Origin: Aquibacillus kalidii
GTDB lineage: Bacteria; Bacillota; Bacilli; Bacillales; Amphibacillaceae
Direction of reading: 5' to 3'
DNA: 64,000 nt
Assembly: GCF_014280935.1 (NCBI RefSeq)
Contig: NZ_JACLZI010000062.1
Location: 62,001 to 126,000, forward strand
Position 1 is the stretch's first letter, and each line of letters begins with the position of its first letter. Below, piece by piece: positions 17,503 to 27,295 of the stretch. Under the pieces are notes generated by a model. The model ran no database searches and was not told the origin of the DNA. It saw only the letters and a list, made by a program, of their open reading frames with translations. The position numbers were made by a program, and so were the translations under genes.

Positions 17503-18034
17503 TAACATCTCCTCCTTCTATATATTTTCTTAAACTTTCGCGGGCACGGTAAAGTCTAGTTTTAACCGTACTAGATTTCACACTAAGTACATTGGCAATC
17601 TCACTTATGGACAACTCTTCATAATAATATAAGATAATTACCTCACGAAGTTTTACGGAAAGATTTAAAACTCTATTAAAAAGGACCGCATTTTCCTCTT
17701 TCTTTAAAATACCAGACACTACGGAATCTTCAACAAGGCCGCTCTCCTTTTTGATCAATGATTGTGGAAATACATGTCGGAAATACCTACTTCTTACATA
17801 ATCTTTACAATAATTCACTGTAATTCTATATAACCAAGTTTTGTAGGTAGAACCATTCTGAAATGTATCAAGAGATTTATAACATTTGAGGAAGATCTCC
17901 TGCGACAAATCTTCAGCTAGCTGCCTTTCTTTCACATATGTAAAGGCGACACGAAGCACCATATCACCATACATCTCCATAAGACTGATTAAAATATCTT
18001 GATTCGATTCTTCTTTTAAATGTTTGTCATGCAT
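17492..18034 (-). CDS. ECF-family RNA polymerase sigma factor
   Basis: The 180-residue product has sigma region 2 (about 14-85: MEMYGDMVLRVAFTYVKERQ, AEDLSQEIFLKCYKSL, TWLYRITVNYCKDYVRSR) and region 4 (about 115-170: LREVIILYYYEELSISEIAN, STVKTRLYRARESLRK). It lacks a region 3, as ECF factors do. AAGGAG lies before the ATG. The overlapping downstream gene is its probable anti-sigma factor. Target promoters are not visible. Cell-envelope stress sensing is the usual role of such pairs in bacilli. Confidence 0.9.
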   Translation of the reverse strand: MHDKHLKEESNQDILISLMEMYGDMVLRVAFTYVKERQLAEDLSQEIFLKCYKSLDTFQNGSTYKTWLYRITVNYCKDYVRSRYFRHVFPQSLIKKESGLVEDSVVSGILKKEENAVLFNRVLNLSVKLREVIILYYYEELSISEIANVLSVKSSTVKTRLYRARESLRKYIEGGDVIEK

Positions 18035-18120
18035 AGCACCTTCTCCTTTACTTTCATTCCATTAGACGAAGATTAGGGGGTACAGGTTCCCTTGGCAATT
18101 ATTTTTCTTGACTTTATTTC

Positions 18121-18165
18121 TTAACAAAAAAAGGCTGCACCATCTGATAGAGGTACAGCTTACTC
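18121..18165 (-). terminator. rho-independent terminator
   Basis: On the minus strand AAGCTGTACC and GGTGCAGCCTT pair, followed by TTTTTTT. It lies downstream of the broken membrane gene at 18246-18543. Confidence 0.7.
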
Positions 18166-18245
18166 AATTATTATTTATAAAACTAACTACTATTCATCCC
18201 TTTAGTGCCATAAGACTTTGTCTTTGCTGAATTGCTTCCGTCTGA

Positions 18246-18543
18246 TCAAAATAGATTTCCACCTTTTACAAACGGGATAAAAACTACATAATTGGCACCA
18301 ATAAAAATAAGCCAAAATAAGACCGATTGAACTCGATGCTTGAAAAGAATACTGTCTTTAATGCAACCCCAAAAATATTAAGCCATACATCAATGGATTG
18401 AAAAGCATCTGCTTTTTCCCACCATCCACTTGTAGGAAAAATACACTGCCCATTATTAATGCATACACGGTAATGGTTAAAAAGTTGTAATGCCAACTAA
18501 TAAATTCACCTATAATGCAAACAGGATATAATGAAGGAACCAC
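18246..18543 (-). pseudogene. membrane protein fragment, frameshifted
   Basis: One frame gives YPVCIIGEFISWHYNFLTIT, VYALIMGSVFFLQVDGGKKQ and MLFNPLMYGLIFLGLH before a stop. A second frame continues KDSILFKHRVQSVLFWLIFI, GANYVVFIPFVKGGNLF. Together they look like a polytopic protein with at least three helices. No ribosome site precedes the 5' end, so it is probably truncated as well. The family is not recognised. Confidence 0.5.
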
Positions 18544-18620
18544 AGCAATATTTACGCTGTGTCTTTATCCCCCAGTTAAGTAAAATATATCGTTATCAGG
18601 TAATTAGCTAATTGGCTTTT

Positions 18621-19010
18621 TCAGTCTTTCCATTCTAGATGTTCTAATTGTGTAATATTCCTAATCTTGCTCATCGACTCTATACAATCTATGAATGACT
18701 TTGAACAAGGAAACTCCAAAGTTTTGTATTGCTTCCCTAAAACACATTCAAAGTACCCTGTATATTGCTTATTTTCGGGATTATACCCATATCTAATGAG
18801 CAATTTATACTCATAATCTAATCCTGGCATTTTATCGAAATACCGAGTAGATACTGCTCTTTGTAAACTTTCGTATGTAAAAGTGTCTAGCCCCCAGCGA
18901 ATTATTATCTCTTCATCTGAAAATATAGTATTTACCTTAGCAAAAGCACCCTCTTCGTCTTTTGAAACACTTAGTATATAAAGCTGTGGAAGTACAGAAA
19001 TGCTTGACAA
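18621..19010 (-). CDS. hypothetical soluble protein
   Basis: The 129-residue product starts at TTG after AAGGAAGTG. It has mixed alpha/beta composition with no signal peptide or membrane segment. It contains IIIRWGLDTFTYESLQRAVS and TGYFECVLGKQYKTLEFPCS. The family is not recognised. It lies 50 bases after the following lipoprotein gene in transcription order, so the two may form a pair. Confidence 0.5.
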   Translation of the reverse strand: MSSISVLPQLYILSVSKDEEGAFAKVNTIFSDEEIIIRWGLDTFTYESLQRAVSTRYFDKMPGLDYEYKLLIRYGYNPENKQYTGYFECVLGKQYKTLEFPCSKSFIDCIESMSKIRNITQLEHLEWKD

Positions 19011-19062
19011 AAAATCACTTCCTTCATCATTAATTAACCTGCCAAATAGTTAAATTAGATTA

Positions 19063-19614
19063 TTAATCACCCAATACAAGTGTAGAAAATGCAAAAGTAT
19101 TGCCGTCAATTTCACATCTAATCAATAAAGCATGTATTAGCTTCCCTTCTATTGCATAATCCTGATACGTATCAAAATCAATGATTTCCTCAAATGAAAA
19201 TGTTGCAATACCTTCTTCAACGGTACTTACGGACAAGGGATTTACAGCATATTCAGAAATAATATTAGCGTTTTCGTCCACTACATAATCATAAATTTCA
19301 ATTTCCTCTGTTTTAAAATTCAGAGCTTCGACTTGAATTTTGTCACCGTATGCAACTGTTGGTAAATCACTAAATCTTTTGCCTACCATAAAATCTTTTA
19401 GTCTCTCTTCCATTTCTTCTTGTTCCTTATTGTTTATATCCCCATAATATATTGGATTTAATTCCTCTGAACCAGAATGAATTTTGATTTTAGGTTCTTC
19501 CGTTCCACTTACACAAGCAGATAACATTGTTGCAACTAATAGAGAAACTATTATAACTAACAATCTTTTAGGCTTTTTCAACATAACACACATCTTTTCA
19601 ATAAAATTTTTCAA
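19063..19614 (-). CDS. hypothetical lipoprotein
   Basis: The 183-residue product has a signal region KRLLVIIVSLLVATMLSAC with lipobox MLSAC (Cys34). A domain of about 150 residues follows that includes YGDINNKEQEEMEERLKDFM and EIIDFDTYQDYAIEGKLIHA. No strong ribosome site is visible before TTG 19614; an internal TTG (LKKPKR) is an alternative start. The family is not recognised. It is probably co-transcribed with the gene at 18621. Confidence 0.55.
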   Translation of the reverse strand: MKNFIEKMCVMLKKPKRLLVIIVSLLVATMLSACVSGTEEPKIKIHSGSEELNPIYYGDINNKEQEEMEERLKDFMVGKRFSDLPTVAYGDKIQVEALNFKTEEIEIYDYVVDENANIISEYAVNPLSVSTVEEGIATFSFEEIIDFDTYQDYAIEGKLIHALLIRCEIDGNTFAFSTLVLGD

Positions 19615-19784
19615 TATAAAACCACTGTCTTGGTTAGTAATCCTACTCCATTAGATAAACAATCCTTGTCCTTTCCATTGGTCAAAGCTGTTCTGGTAAC
19701 CTATTCAGACATAGATTTCATTTTTTTCTATGATGATAAGTAGTTTAATGCTCTTTTGAGGTCAACGTCTTCTTTAGCCCCCTT

Positions 19785-20906
19785 ATGATGAGTGTTATTC
19801 TATTTATTTTCCCTGCTGAAAAAAGAGGTAGTGCAATGGGCTTTATTGGGTTTGCGATGATATTTGCCCCTGCCCTCGCCCCAACCTTAGCCGGTTTTAT
19901 TATTGATTATGTATCATGGCGATGGTTATTTATTGGTTTGGCACCTCTTGTATTAATTGTTATTTTATTAGCCTTAAAATTTTTAGTTAATGTTTCTGAA
20001 ACTGAAAAATCAAAACTAGATTTAATAAGTGTTATTTTATCAACAATTGGTTTTGGATTTATATTATATGGTTTCAGTATCGCTGGTAATAAAGGCTGGA
20101 GTACCTCGATAGTTATATTTTCATTACTGATCGGATTATTGTGTACTGTTTGCTTCTGTATTCGCCAACTAAAATTAAAGGATCCATTGTTAAATTTATC
20201 AGTATTCAAGAATAAGGTATTTACTTTAACTTCATTACTCAATGTGTTAGTAACCATGATCATGTATGCAGATTTGATCTTATTACCTATTTACTTGCAA
20301 ACAGGTAGAGGTTTTACAGCATTTGAAGCAGGTCTTTTATTGTTGCCTGGGGCTGTCATCAACGCTCTGTTGTCCCCAGTCACTGGTAAGTTATATGACA
20401 AAATTGGTGCAAAGCCACTATTTATTATTGGACTATTATTTATGATTCCTTCTATGTGGGCTGTAACAGATTTAACAGCATCGACGTCTTTCATGTATCT
20501 AATGATACGTACTATCATTTTGCGTATTGGTTTAAGTTTCATTACGATGCCACTCAATACATCTGCATTGAACGAATTACCTAAACAGTTAGGGTCACAT
20601 GGCTCTGCGGTTGTAAATACTGTGCGTCAACTAGCAGGAGCAATCGGAACAGCTGTAGTGGTAACCATTTATACAGCAAAAGTTAACAATTATAGATCAG
20701 AAATGATAAATGATATTCCAGCTGCTTCTACCGGAGAAATTGAAAGTCTCTCTTCTATTCTAGGTTCGAGTGATGCATATTTCTTTATGATGATATTAGC
20801 AGTTGTCGCATTACTATTAACGTTATTTATGCCACAGAAAAAGAAAAGTACTAAAACAACAGGACCTGTCCCATCTAAATCCATCAGTACAAGCAATGCA
20901 GAGTAA
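19785..20906 (+). pseudogene. MFS drug transporter (DHA2/EmrB type), 5'-truncated
   Basis: The 373 residues correspond to a 14-helix DHA2 transporter from about helix 4 onwards. MMSVILFIFPAEKRGSAMGF, APTLAGFIIDYVSWRWLFIG and LNELPKQLGSHGSAVVNTVR are characteristic. Full-length members have about 480 residues; the first 110 or so, including motif A and helix 1, are missing. The frame upstream stays open only to a TAA ten codons before and has no ribosome site. Function is unlikely. A bidirectional terminator follows. Confidence 0.8.
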
Positions 20907-20939
20907 AATGGATAGAAAAATAGTTGAGTACTAAAAATA

Positions 20940-20978
20940 AAACAAGCCTCATCTTTAAAGATGTAAGGCTTGTTTTCA
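20940..20978 (+). terminator. bidirectional terminator
   Basis: Arms AACAAGCCTCATCTTT and AAAGATG-TAAGGCTTGTT form a long stem with one bulge, flanked by A and T runs. It lies 35 bases after the MFS remnant. Confidence 0.8.
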
Positions 20979-21164
20979 TTTAAATGAAAATTTCCGAAAC
21001 AAAATAAAAAGTTATAGTTTTCACCTCATGGATAAAGAATCAACCCTAACTAGTAACTTAAGCATGTTCTTTTCAGTCAGCTTAAATGGAATTTATCTAC
21101 TGCGCAGCAAAAAAGGATAGTTCTTGTTTACTTAAAACTTCCATTAATTTAGTGTATATGCTTA

Positions 21165-21362
21165 CTATTCAAAATTAAACAGTTCTTCAACAGACACATT
21201 AAATACTTTTGCAATATCAAATGCTAATTTTAAAGAGGGATTATATTTTCCGTTCTCAAGTTTTCCAATCGTTTCACGTCTAACACCTACTGCAATCGCT
21301 AAATCTTCTTGTGATAGACTATGTTTTGCTCGATATTCTTTAATTTTTGTTGTAAATGCCAT
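21165..21362 (-). CDS. XRE-family transcriptional regulator
   Basis: The 65-residue product is one compact Cro/CI helix-turn-helix: [60 protein letters not shown]. Short single-domain regulators of the YozG type have this form. It overlaps the 3' end of the upstream membrane gene, so the two are coupled. The strong palindrome upstream of that gene is the probable operator and implies autoregulation. Confidence 0.9.
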   Translation of the reverse strand: MAFTTKIKEYRAKHSLSQEDLAIAVGVRRETIGKLENGKYNPSLKLAFDIAKVFNVSVEELFNFE

Positions 21363-21714
21363 CTTCAATATCCTTCTTTTCTCTTCGTTCAATCAATTCC
21401 AAACTAATAATAAACGTTAATAGAGATACAGCAAATGTGATAACAAATAGTAGTCGTAGCACCGATACATTATCGATAACAAATGAAAAAGTAATTACTA
21501 CTGTTGTGAAAATAAAGCCAAGGAAAAAAGCTTTCGTTGCAGCACTTTGAACATTTAGGATAAATAGTTCATCAGGTTCCACCTTTGAGTATAAAAAGAA
21601 AAAGAAAAAGACAAACATGAAATAGGCCACACTCATATCTTCTCCCATGAAACTAAAAGGTCCTAAAAATCCTATAAAACCCAAAAAACCTAAATACGCT
21701 AATTTATTTTTCAT
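21340..21714 (-). CDS. membrane protein, DUF3796-like
   Basis: The 124-residue product begins [20 protein letters not shown], the repeated LGFLG opening of DUF3796 membrane proteins. It has four hydrophobic segments and a charged tail ([18 protein letters not shown]). In many bacilli such proteins are encoded together with a small XRE regulator, as here. AGAGGTG selects ATG 21714 over GTG 21726. The role is unknown. Confidence 0.7.
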   Translation of the reverse strand: MKNKLAYLGFLGFIGFLGPFSFMGEDMSVAYFMFVFFFFFLYSKVEPDELFILNVQSAATKAFFLGFIFTTVVITFSFVIDNVSVLRLLFVITFAVSLLTFIISLELIERREKKDIEDGIYNKN

Positions 21715-21732
21715 AATATGAAGCACCTCTTA

Positions 21733-21771
21733 TGTGATATATTTATAACATTATGTTATAAATATATCACA
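21733..21771. promoter_or_regulatory. 39-bp perfect palindrome, probable XRE operator
   Basis: Left arm TGTGATATATTTATAACA and right arm TGTTATAAATATATCACA are exact inverted repeats of 18 bases around TTA. It lies 19 bases before the start of the DUF3796/XRE operon and covers the expected promoter region (TTATAA, TATAAA). There is no T-run, so a terminator is unlikely. Confidence 0.75.
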
Positions 21772-21864
21772 TTCGCAAGATAATTTATTGAAGAAATTAA
21801 ATTATTTTAATCAACTTCCCGTTTGTTTAAGTGTACTATCTCATAATATGAGCAAAGGAAAACC

Positions 21865-21981
21865 CTATTTAGACTGGATTCTTTTCTCTATACTACCAAG
21901 TCTGTTTAAAACTTCTTTGAACTGGAAGTCAACTTTATCAAATCGTTCTAAGATGATTCTAAGCAATTGGTCATTATCCAT
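21865..21981 (-). CDS. 38-residue coiled-coil peptide
   Basis: AAAGAGGTG is followed by ATG and the product MDNDQLLRIILERFDKVDFQ, FKEVLNRLGSIEKRIQSK. It is an amphipathic helix with heptad spacing, similar in style to the remnant at 29-169. It may be a fragment of a longer coiled-coil protein. Confidence 0.4.
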   Translation of the reverse strand: MDNDQLLRIILERFDKVDFQFKEVLNRLGSIEKRIQSK

Positions 21982-22065
21982 TAAATCACCTCTTTACATA
22001 ATTCAATTATATTATAAGAATAAAACATTATTATACTAATCAAAGATAGAAACTAAAAATTCAAG

Positions 22066-22509
22066 TTAATCCCCTTTAGGTAAACAACTCAATTTTGATT
22101 TAAAATAAATGATTTCAGCGTCTCCCTCATCTAAGTTATCAACCACCCCACTCTTAACGAACCCATTTTTTTCAAATACACTTTGCATATTAATATTAGA
22201 GCGATTAGTGGAAGAAAATACTTTGGTTGTTGGGGATGAACTAACCAAATAGTCCATCAATAAACTTGCGTATCCTTTTCTTCTGCTAGATGGTGAAACA
22301 ATAATTAGGGAAATAAAAGCACATTCAAAGAAATTAACATTATATATCAAAAAACCGACGAAATCTTCGTTTTCTTTCGCAACTATACATTTTCCAAACT
22401 TTATTGAGTTCTCAATATAATTTCTTCTACTTGTATTGCCTATCACTTCACCGTCTATTTGTACTATTTTCTCTAAGTCATCGATACTGGCCTCAACGAC
22501 ATTTATCAC
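22066..22509 (-). CDS. GNAT-family N-acetyltransferase
   Basis: The 147-residue product has the GNAT order: N-terminal strand MINVVEASIDDLEKIVQIDG, beta4 FISLIIVSPSSRRKGYASLL with the R/Q-x-x-G-x-G/A acetyl-CoA loop (RRKGYA), and NRSNINMQSVFEKNGFVKSG near the end. The substrate is unknown. It starts at GTG after AGGGGG. It is a single gene. Confidence 0.85.
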   Translation of the reverse strand: MINVVEASIDDLEKIVQIDGEVIGNTSRRNYIENSIKFGKCIVAKENEDFVGFLIYNVNFFECAFISLIIVSPSSRRKGYASLLMDYLVSSSPTTKVFSSTNRSNINMQSVFEKNGFVKSGVVDNLDEGDAEIIYFKSKLSCLPKGD

Positions 22510-22694
22510 CTCACTACCCCCTCTATGATTTTTATGATTTAGTACTCACGTGTTAAGCGCACATTGATATACAGTACCCATTCCAAAACATTGATCTAGT
22601 GCACCCTTTATCATTGTTTACATGTAGCCATAGAAAAGCTGTTTAAGGACTTGATTTGGAACCTCTGTGGTTAGATTTGTTTTGAAATTTATGT

Positions 22695-23171
22695 TTAAAG
22701 ATGTTCTAAATACACAATCCCCATAAAAATGAACCAAGTTAATACTGGTATTGCCAAACTTTTAATTGCTTGTAAAGGCTTATAATCATCATGCTTTTTT
22801 TGCAGAAGTCTATCCGTAATAAAAAACAAAACAGAAGCACCTAAACTATAAAATAACAATACAAGACCAAAAACAATGTGTAGAATCCCAGACACAATTA
22901 CTTCAGATTTATCATTTTCTATTTTTGTTGAAACAAAATGACCAATTTTATCACTCATCATAGATGCTAACACTCCATAAATTAAAATGACTGGAAAGCT
23001 GTACATCAAATAAATAGGCGTTACTAATACAACAGCAAATAAAAAATTGGGTAGTGAAGTGATAGCCTCACCAAAAGGATTTGGGTCGAATAGCCCTAGC
23101 AAAAAGGCAAATAAAGAACCGGAGATAGACGCCGAAATAATTTTTCTTGCTAACAGTTTGACCACCTCCAT
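22695..23171 (-). CDS. four-span membrane protein, UPF0715-like
   Basis: The 158-residue product has four or five hydrophobic segments. LVTPIYLMYSFPVILIYGVL resembles the Y-S-x-P-x-x-x-Y-G segment of UPF0715 proteins. Function is unknown. A GGAGGTG lies inside the called frame right after the ATG, so initiation at CTG 23156 is possible. The shared promoter box lies only about 20-40 bases upstream of the ATG. Confidence 0.55.
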   Translation of the reverse strand: MEVVKLLARKIISASISGSLFAFLLGLFDPNPFGEAITSLPNFLFAVVLVTPIYLMYSFPVILIYGVLASMMSDKIGHFVSTKIENDKSEVIVSGILHIVFGLVLLFYSLGASVLFFITDRLLQKKHDDYKPLQAIKSLAIPVLTWFIFMGIVYLEHL

Positions 23172-23192
23172 AATTAATTTCCCACTCTGTTA

Positions 23193-23276
23193 CAATTTTA
23201 ACATAAATATCCATACAACTTATTTTTTAATAGAAATTCCCACTACAATTAGATAGTGTTTTAATAAACACTATCT
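23193..23276 (-). repeat. composite intergenic repeat, copy 7
   Basis: On the minus strand a hairpin with 11-base arms (AGATAGTGTTT, 23251-23276) precedes the box TGGATATTTATGTTAAAATT (23194-23213). Confidence 0.6.
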
Positions 23277-23358
23277 CAGTCGACAGAAGTTTATATCACC
23301 TAGTTAAATCTGGTTGTAATAAAATACGCTTTACTTCTGTTTCAAGCTCCGCGAATCA

Positions 23359-23404
23359 AAAAATAAGCATTCCAATGGATACGCCAATTGGAATGCTTAT
23401 TTTT
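23359..23404. terminator. bidirectional terminator
   Basis: Arms AAAAATAAGCATTCCAAT and ATTGGAATGCTTATTTTT are perfect over 18 bases around a ten-base loop. It lies between minus-strand genes, downstream of the DUF3267 gene. Confidence 0.85.
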
Positions 23405-23551
23405 CACTCTTTAACCAGAACCAAATAAGAAGGTAGTAGCTAGCCGCTCTTCGAAAAGGAAATTCGCTTTTTAGTCTGTAGAAGTACTTATGTAGCATAC
23501 AAAATCCTTTTGCTTTTACGAATGATGTAAAATCTATACAACCGATAGTCC

Positions 23552-24154
23552 TTATTTAGGCATATACCAATAGGAATTCATACCCGAAAGCTGTTGAATG
23601 GAGCCCTTCGGCATTTGGAAGGTCGCATTCCATACATTTAGATAATCTCCTATACCGAACAACAAACTGAATGATGCAAAAGAGAAAACGAGATCCGTTA
23701 TTACCAAGTCATAGGGAAGAAATATCCAGATAAGCAGTGGTAACACACCGAACACAAGATTAGGCAATAATGATAAAAAGATAAACCTTGCCTTTGATAT
23801 TGGTGCTGTGGAAACAACAAAAGCCATTAAAGATGCCGGACTAAACCATAGCTCCACTTCTTTATTCTTCGGAAAAACAATGGCGTGCAGAAATTCGTGT
23901 GGGAGGATCATTAGAAATGCCAATATAATTCCCCAAAAGTTAAAAATACCCATTTCAAAAATATTGTCCGTTAACAAAGATTTTAAAAATATGGCTAACC
24001 CAATTAATATAAATACTGGGATAACAAACAATGATGCTACAACATTCAGCTGCAACATAGAATCTGGTTCTTTGAATTTTACTGCATCCGGAGGTAGGTT
24101 GCCCACCGGAAGTTGATCCTTATCTTTATATATTCCTTTCCATACTAACTTCAT
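23552..24154 (-). CDS. DUF3267 membrane metalloprotease-like protein
   Basis: The 200-residue product has four or five hydrophobic segments. PHEFLHAIVFP (about 106-116) carries the H-E-x-x-H zinc motif inside a membrane helix, as in site-2-protease-like DUF3267 proteins. The C-terminal FGIGDYLNVWNATFQMPKGS supplies the second conserved segment (GDxxN). Members may act as intramembrane proteases or simply as metal-binding membrane proteins; the substrate is unknown. A CAGGAG site supports the ATG. Confidence 0.8.
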   Translation of the reverse strand: MKLVWKGIYKDKDQLPVGNLPPDAVKFKEPDSMLQLNVVASLFVIPVFILIGLAIFLKSLLTDNIFEMGIFNFWGIILAFLMILPHEFLHAIVFPKNKEVELWFSPASLMAFVVSTAPISKARFIFLSLLPNLVFGVLPLLIWIFLPYDLVITDLVFSFASFSLLFGIGDYLNVWNATFQMPKGSIQQLSGMNSYWYMPK

Positions 24155-24409
24155 AACACAACTCCTGACCTGAATGATTTCTTTTATTAAATGAACAAAA
24201 CTAGATTAATATATTACTCGCTTTTAGCGAAAAGGGCATGGAGGTTCAATGCTTTTATTATACTAAAGCTCCTATACCAACTAAATGTTCTATCCGGATT
24301 TAGTACCAACCATCACAATCATACCAAAAATAACTTTCCACACTATAAAAAAAAGAATATATTATATTATGATATGAAACAAATCGTGCATTAAAAACGT
24401 ACTAAACTT

Positions 24410-24902
24410 TTGATCTATAAAAAATTTGTGGTGGATGTTTTTAGTTTGTGGTATTTATTCAAAGTAATTATTACACTACTATTTATATATGTAATAGTAC
24501 TACTATCCGTTAGTATTGATAAATTGAGTTCCTTTTTGGATAAAACTATATTCCATTCGTTAAGTAGAAAGACCAAGAAACTCACTTTCATTTTTCTAAC
24601 AATCGTGTTTCAGTTTTCTTTCTTTAGCAATAGCTGTCTCGATCCTACTAAACTGGAATTATATTGATACACTATTTCTATTTGTATTTATATTTTTTGG
24701 GCTATTATGGTTTCTAAATATTTCCGAAACTTCTAGCCATAATGTTGCTGAGGTACAGAATAAATATTATTTAGGTGGTCACTCAGACCATTCTAAAATA
24801 AAGTCTATTTCATTTAACTTCTCTGCATATGCAACTGGCACCATAATATTTTCTACTATAAGCTTAATCATGACTTTCGTTCACTACTATTCTTATTTTT
24901 GA
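24410..24902 (+). pseudogene. membrane protein, frameshifted
   Basis: The first frame from TTG gives MIYKKFVVDVFSLWYLFKVI, then two helices up to KTKKLTFIFLTIVFQF. The second frame continues LSLAIAVSILLNWNYIDTLF, LFVFIFFGLLWFLNISETSS and ends SLIMTFVHYYSYF. Together they make about 160 residues with five hydrophobic segments. The break is near 24620 in a T-rich run. No ribosome site is evident. The family is not recognised. Confidence 0.5.
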
Positions 24903-25047
24903 TAAACCATTTATTTTAATTAAAAAATATTGCCCTCATTATTTCCTACATAAGTAAACTCACTGTCAAACGGAGTTCTAGTTTAAAATAAATATTTTAA
25001 GGTAGTTCAAAATCCCCCTATCTATTTAAATGGTACAGAAAAGAAAG

Positions 25048-25079
25048 GGACAAGGGACCTGACCCTATGTCCCTTTTTG
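25048..25079. repeat. REP-like palindrome, copy 1 (GGGACA family)
   Basis: GGGACAAGGGACCTGACCC followed by TATGTCCC. The outer arms GGGACA/TGTCCC and inner arms AGGG/CCCT nest with one unpaired base. It lies four bases beyond the protease gene, where it could also act as its terminator because TTTTT flanks one side. Three more copies lie at 45004, 50878 and 55976. Confidence 0.75.
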
Positions 25080-25082
25080 TAC

Positions 25083-26363
25083 TTATATCAGATTTCCAGC
25101 ATCTAGATAGCCATGACCTTGAACATTGGGTGCTTGTCCTAAGTCTTCGCATGCATTTATTAGTCTTTGCTTTACATCGTCTGGTGTCAAGCGTGGTTCG
25201 TTTTGTAGTAGTTGGGCTACTACACCTGCACAAATTGGTGTGGCCATTGAGGTTCCTGACAGTGATATATAGTTGCTACCTACACGTGACATCGGATTGG
25301 TTCTATCAATATAGGATCTTGGAGAGCGTAAGGAAACAATGTTTACCCCTGGTGTTAAAAGATCGGGTTTGGTTATTCCATCAATTGTCGGTCCACGGCT
25401 TGAAAATTCAGCAACAACATCATCAGAGCGATCCACTGTATTATTATCATTTGCAGCACCTACTGTAATTACTTTAGGACTTGTTCCAGGACTTGCAATC
25501 GTTTGAGATGATGGTCCGGAGTTACCTGCTGCTGCGCAAACAACCATGCCATTATCCCATGCTCTATTTACAACTTTAACTACAGGGTCGTCATCAGCAG
25601 ATTGCGTAGCATTAGAACCAATTGATAAAGACAGGACGTCAATATTAAATCTTGATTGATTCTGGATACACCATTCTATCCCGGCTATTATTGTTGAAAG
25701 GGAACCAGACCCCATTTTATTCAGAACTTTTACCCCAACAAGGTCTGCTTCTGGTGCCGGTCCTTGATATTTCCCCTGTGAGGAAGCACCACTTCCAGCA
25801 GCGTCCCCTGCACAATGGGTACCATGCCCGTTATCATCATAGGCTTCGGTTCGATTGTTAATAAAATCTTGAAAGCCTATGATTCGGCCTTCTAAATCAG
25901 CATGAGGATAAATACCAGTATCGACAACAGCGATCGTTACTCCATCACCTGTTAAACCTGACTGTTTCAGTTGATCAGCATTAATCGATGGAGATGCCGT
26001 ATCAAGTAATGTCGTCACTTCCCTATCATAGTAAACCTTTTTAATATGGTTACAGTTATTTAGTAAGTGCTCAATATTTTCTATTGATAGATTTGCAGAA
26101 CAACAGGAAATAGAAGGGAACTCTTTAAGCGTTTTCCCTTTCGCCTTTTTAACATCATTCAAGCCATAATCAAACGTATGATCCTCAAATTCAATTATAA
26201 TTGGTAATCTTTTCGCCTTTTTCTTTACACGTTCAATAGGACGATGCAAGAAACATGGAACTTTCCTAAATGGTCGATAAAATTGGATCAGCTCTCGGCG
26301 AATGTCCTGATCTAACTTATTGCCCATTCTACGAACAAGCTGAATAATAGAGAAACCTAGCAT
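25083..26363 (-). CDS. aprX: AprX-type subtilisin-like serine protease
   Basis: The 426-residue product has no signal peptide and opens MLGFSIIQLVRRMGNKLDQD, as B. subtilis AprX does. The N-terminal 120 residues include the FxRPFRKVPCFLH and IIEFED segments of an inhibitor-like domain. The peptidase S8 domain follows with Asp148 (VAVVDTGIYPHADLEGR), His180 (NGHGTHCAG), Asn281 (AAGNSG) and Ser372 (SLSGTSMATPICAG). It is expected to be an intracellular protease. An in-frame ATG 25 codons upstream lacks a ribosome site; AAAAGGA favours 26363. A REP-like palindrome follows the stop. Confidence 0.92.
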   Translation of the reverse strand: MLGFSIIQLVRRMGNKLDQDIRRELIQFYRPFRKVPCFLHRPIERVKKKAKRLPIIIEFEDHTFDYGLNDVKKAKGKTLKEFPSISCCSANLSIENIEHLLNNCNHIKKVYYDREVTTLLDTASPSINADQLKQSGLTGDGVTIAVVDTGIYPHADLEGRIIGFQDFINNRTEAYDDNGHGTHCAGDAAGSGASSQGKYQGPAPEADLVGVKVLNKMGSGSLSTIIAGIEWCIQNQSRFNIDVLSLSIGSNATQSADDDPVVKVVNRAWDNGMVVCAAAGNSGPSSQTIASPGTSPKVITVGAANDNNTVDRSDDVVAEFSSRGPTIDGITKPDLLTPGVNIVSLRSPRSYIDRTNPMSRVGSNYISLSGTSMATPICAGVVAQLLQNEPRLTPDDVKQRLINACEDLGQAPNVQGHGYLDAGNLI

Positions 26364-26540
26364 AAACACCATTCCTTTTCTTAAAATTGCGTTCAAGACA
26401 TCGTACGCAAAAGTAAGATTAGTGAATGGTTGATTCATAACAGTTTCTAGTAAAATAGGTAGAAATCTATCATTTAGAAGACTTTTAACCTATGGACAGT
26501 CCTTCGTTTTACTTACTAGTTTTAAATGTATACAAAAAAC

Positions 26541-26571
26541 AGAGCATGGAGTCATCCTCACTCCATGCTCT
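26541..26571 (-). terminator. rho-independent terminator
   Basis: AGAGCATGGAGT and ACTCCATGCTCT pair perfectly, followed on the minus strand by GTTTTTTG. It terminates the small membrane gene at 26685. Confidence 0.85.
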
Positions 26572-26684
26572 GAATCAAAATAATCCATCAGTTTATATAT
26601 TTCTTAGTGTATTGGATTAGCCGTAATATTTCTCTCAAACTAAAAAAGACTATGAATAAAGTACTGCTCTATAACCCCACGCAA

Positions 26685-26996
26685 TCACTCTCCAAGAAAA
26701 TTCCTTTTCATTTCTGGATAGGCTTTTACTTTTATAAAAAGTACAAATAATATAAATGGAATACATAACAGCAGCCCTAACAACACTATTGGCCCATAAA
26801 TAAAAGCTCCTACTATTATAACAAAAGAATAAATAATAGGAATTAAATACACAAGTAAAAACAAAATATTCATAACAAGTAATGAAAGATATTTTAACTT
26901 CTCTGTTTTATCCTCTGAGTTGTTGCTCACTTGTTTACACTCTATAATTTCACCAATTGTAATACCAATAATTTCCACGAAAAGATTTAATCTCAT
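26685..26996 (-). CDS. small membrane protein
   Basis: The 103-residue product has a short amphipathic N-terminus, a charged stretch (CKQVSNNSEDKTEKLKY), then two long hydrophobic segments (about 38-62 and 66-92) and a basic end. AAGGGGAGAG precedes the ATG. The family is not recognised. Between it and the next gene (27000-27295) I see no gene. Confidence 0.5.
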   Translation of the reverse strand: MRLNLFVEIIGITIGEIIECKQVSNNSEDKTEKLKYLSLLVMNILFLLVYLIPIIYSFVIIVGAFIYGPIVLLGLLLCIPFILFVLFIKVKAYPEMKRNFLGE

Positions 26997-27295
26997 AAAC
27001 TCTCCCCTTGTGCCGCCTGGGAGTCGACACGCACTTTGCTCCTATAAAGCGTTTTTGCATCTGCTATCACGGACTCCATATTTGTGAAAGTCGATTTCCT
27101 TTTTGCCATTCATTAAATAATAAACAACCGCTCTGACTTATCCTGGACGTTATCACGACCAATCAGGTTTTTGTTTTTAGCGATAAATCAACGCATTGTT
27201 TTACTTGTCGAAATATTTTATGCATTCCAGTTCTTCAGTTGCTCTAACACTATTACCATGGTTTACTAGTTTTTTGTTTCCTACTTATTTTATCA

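Noticed and set aside
25067-25468. Plus-strand open frame over the protease gene
   Set aside because: It lies antisense to the catalytic region of AprX, which has full family motifs.
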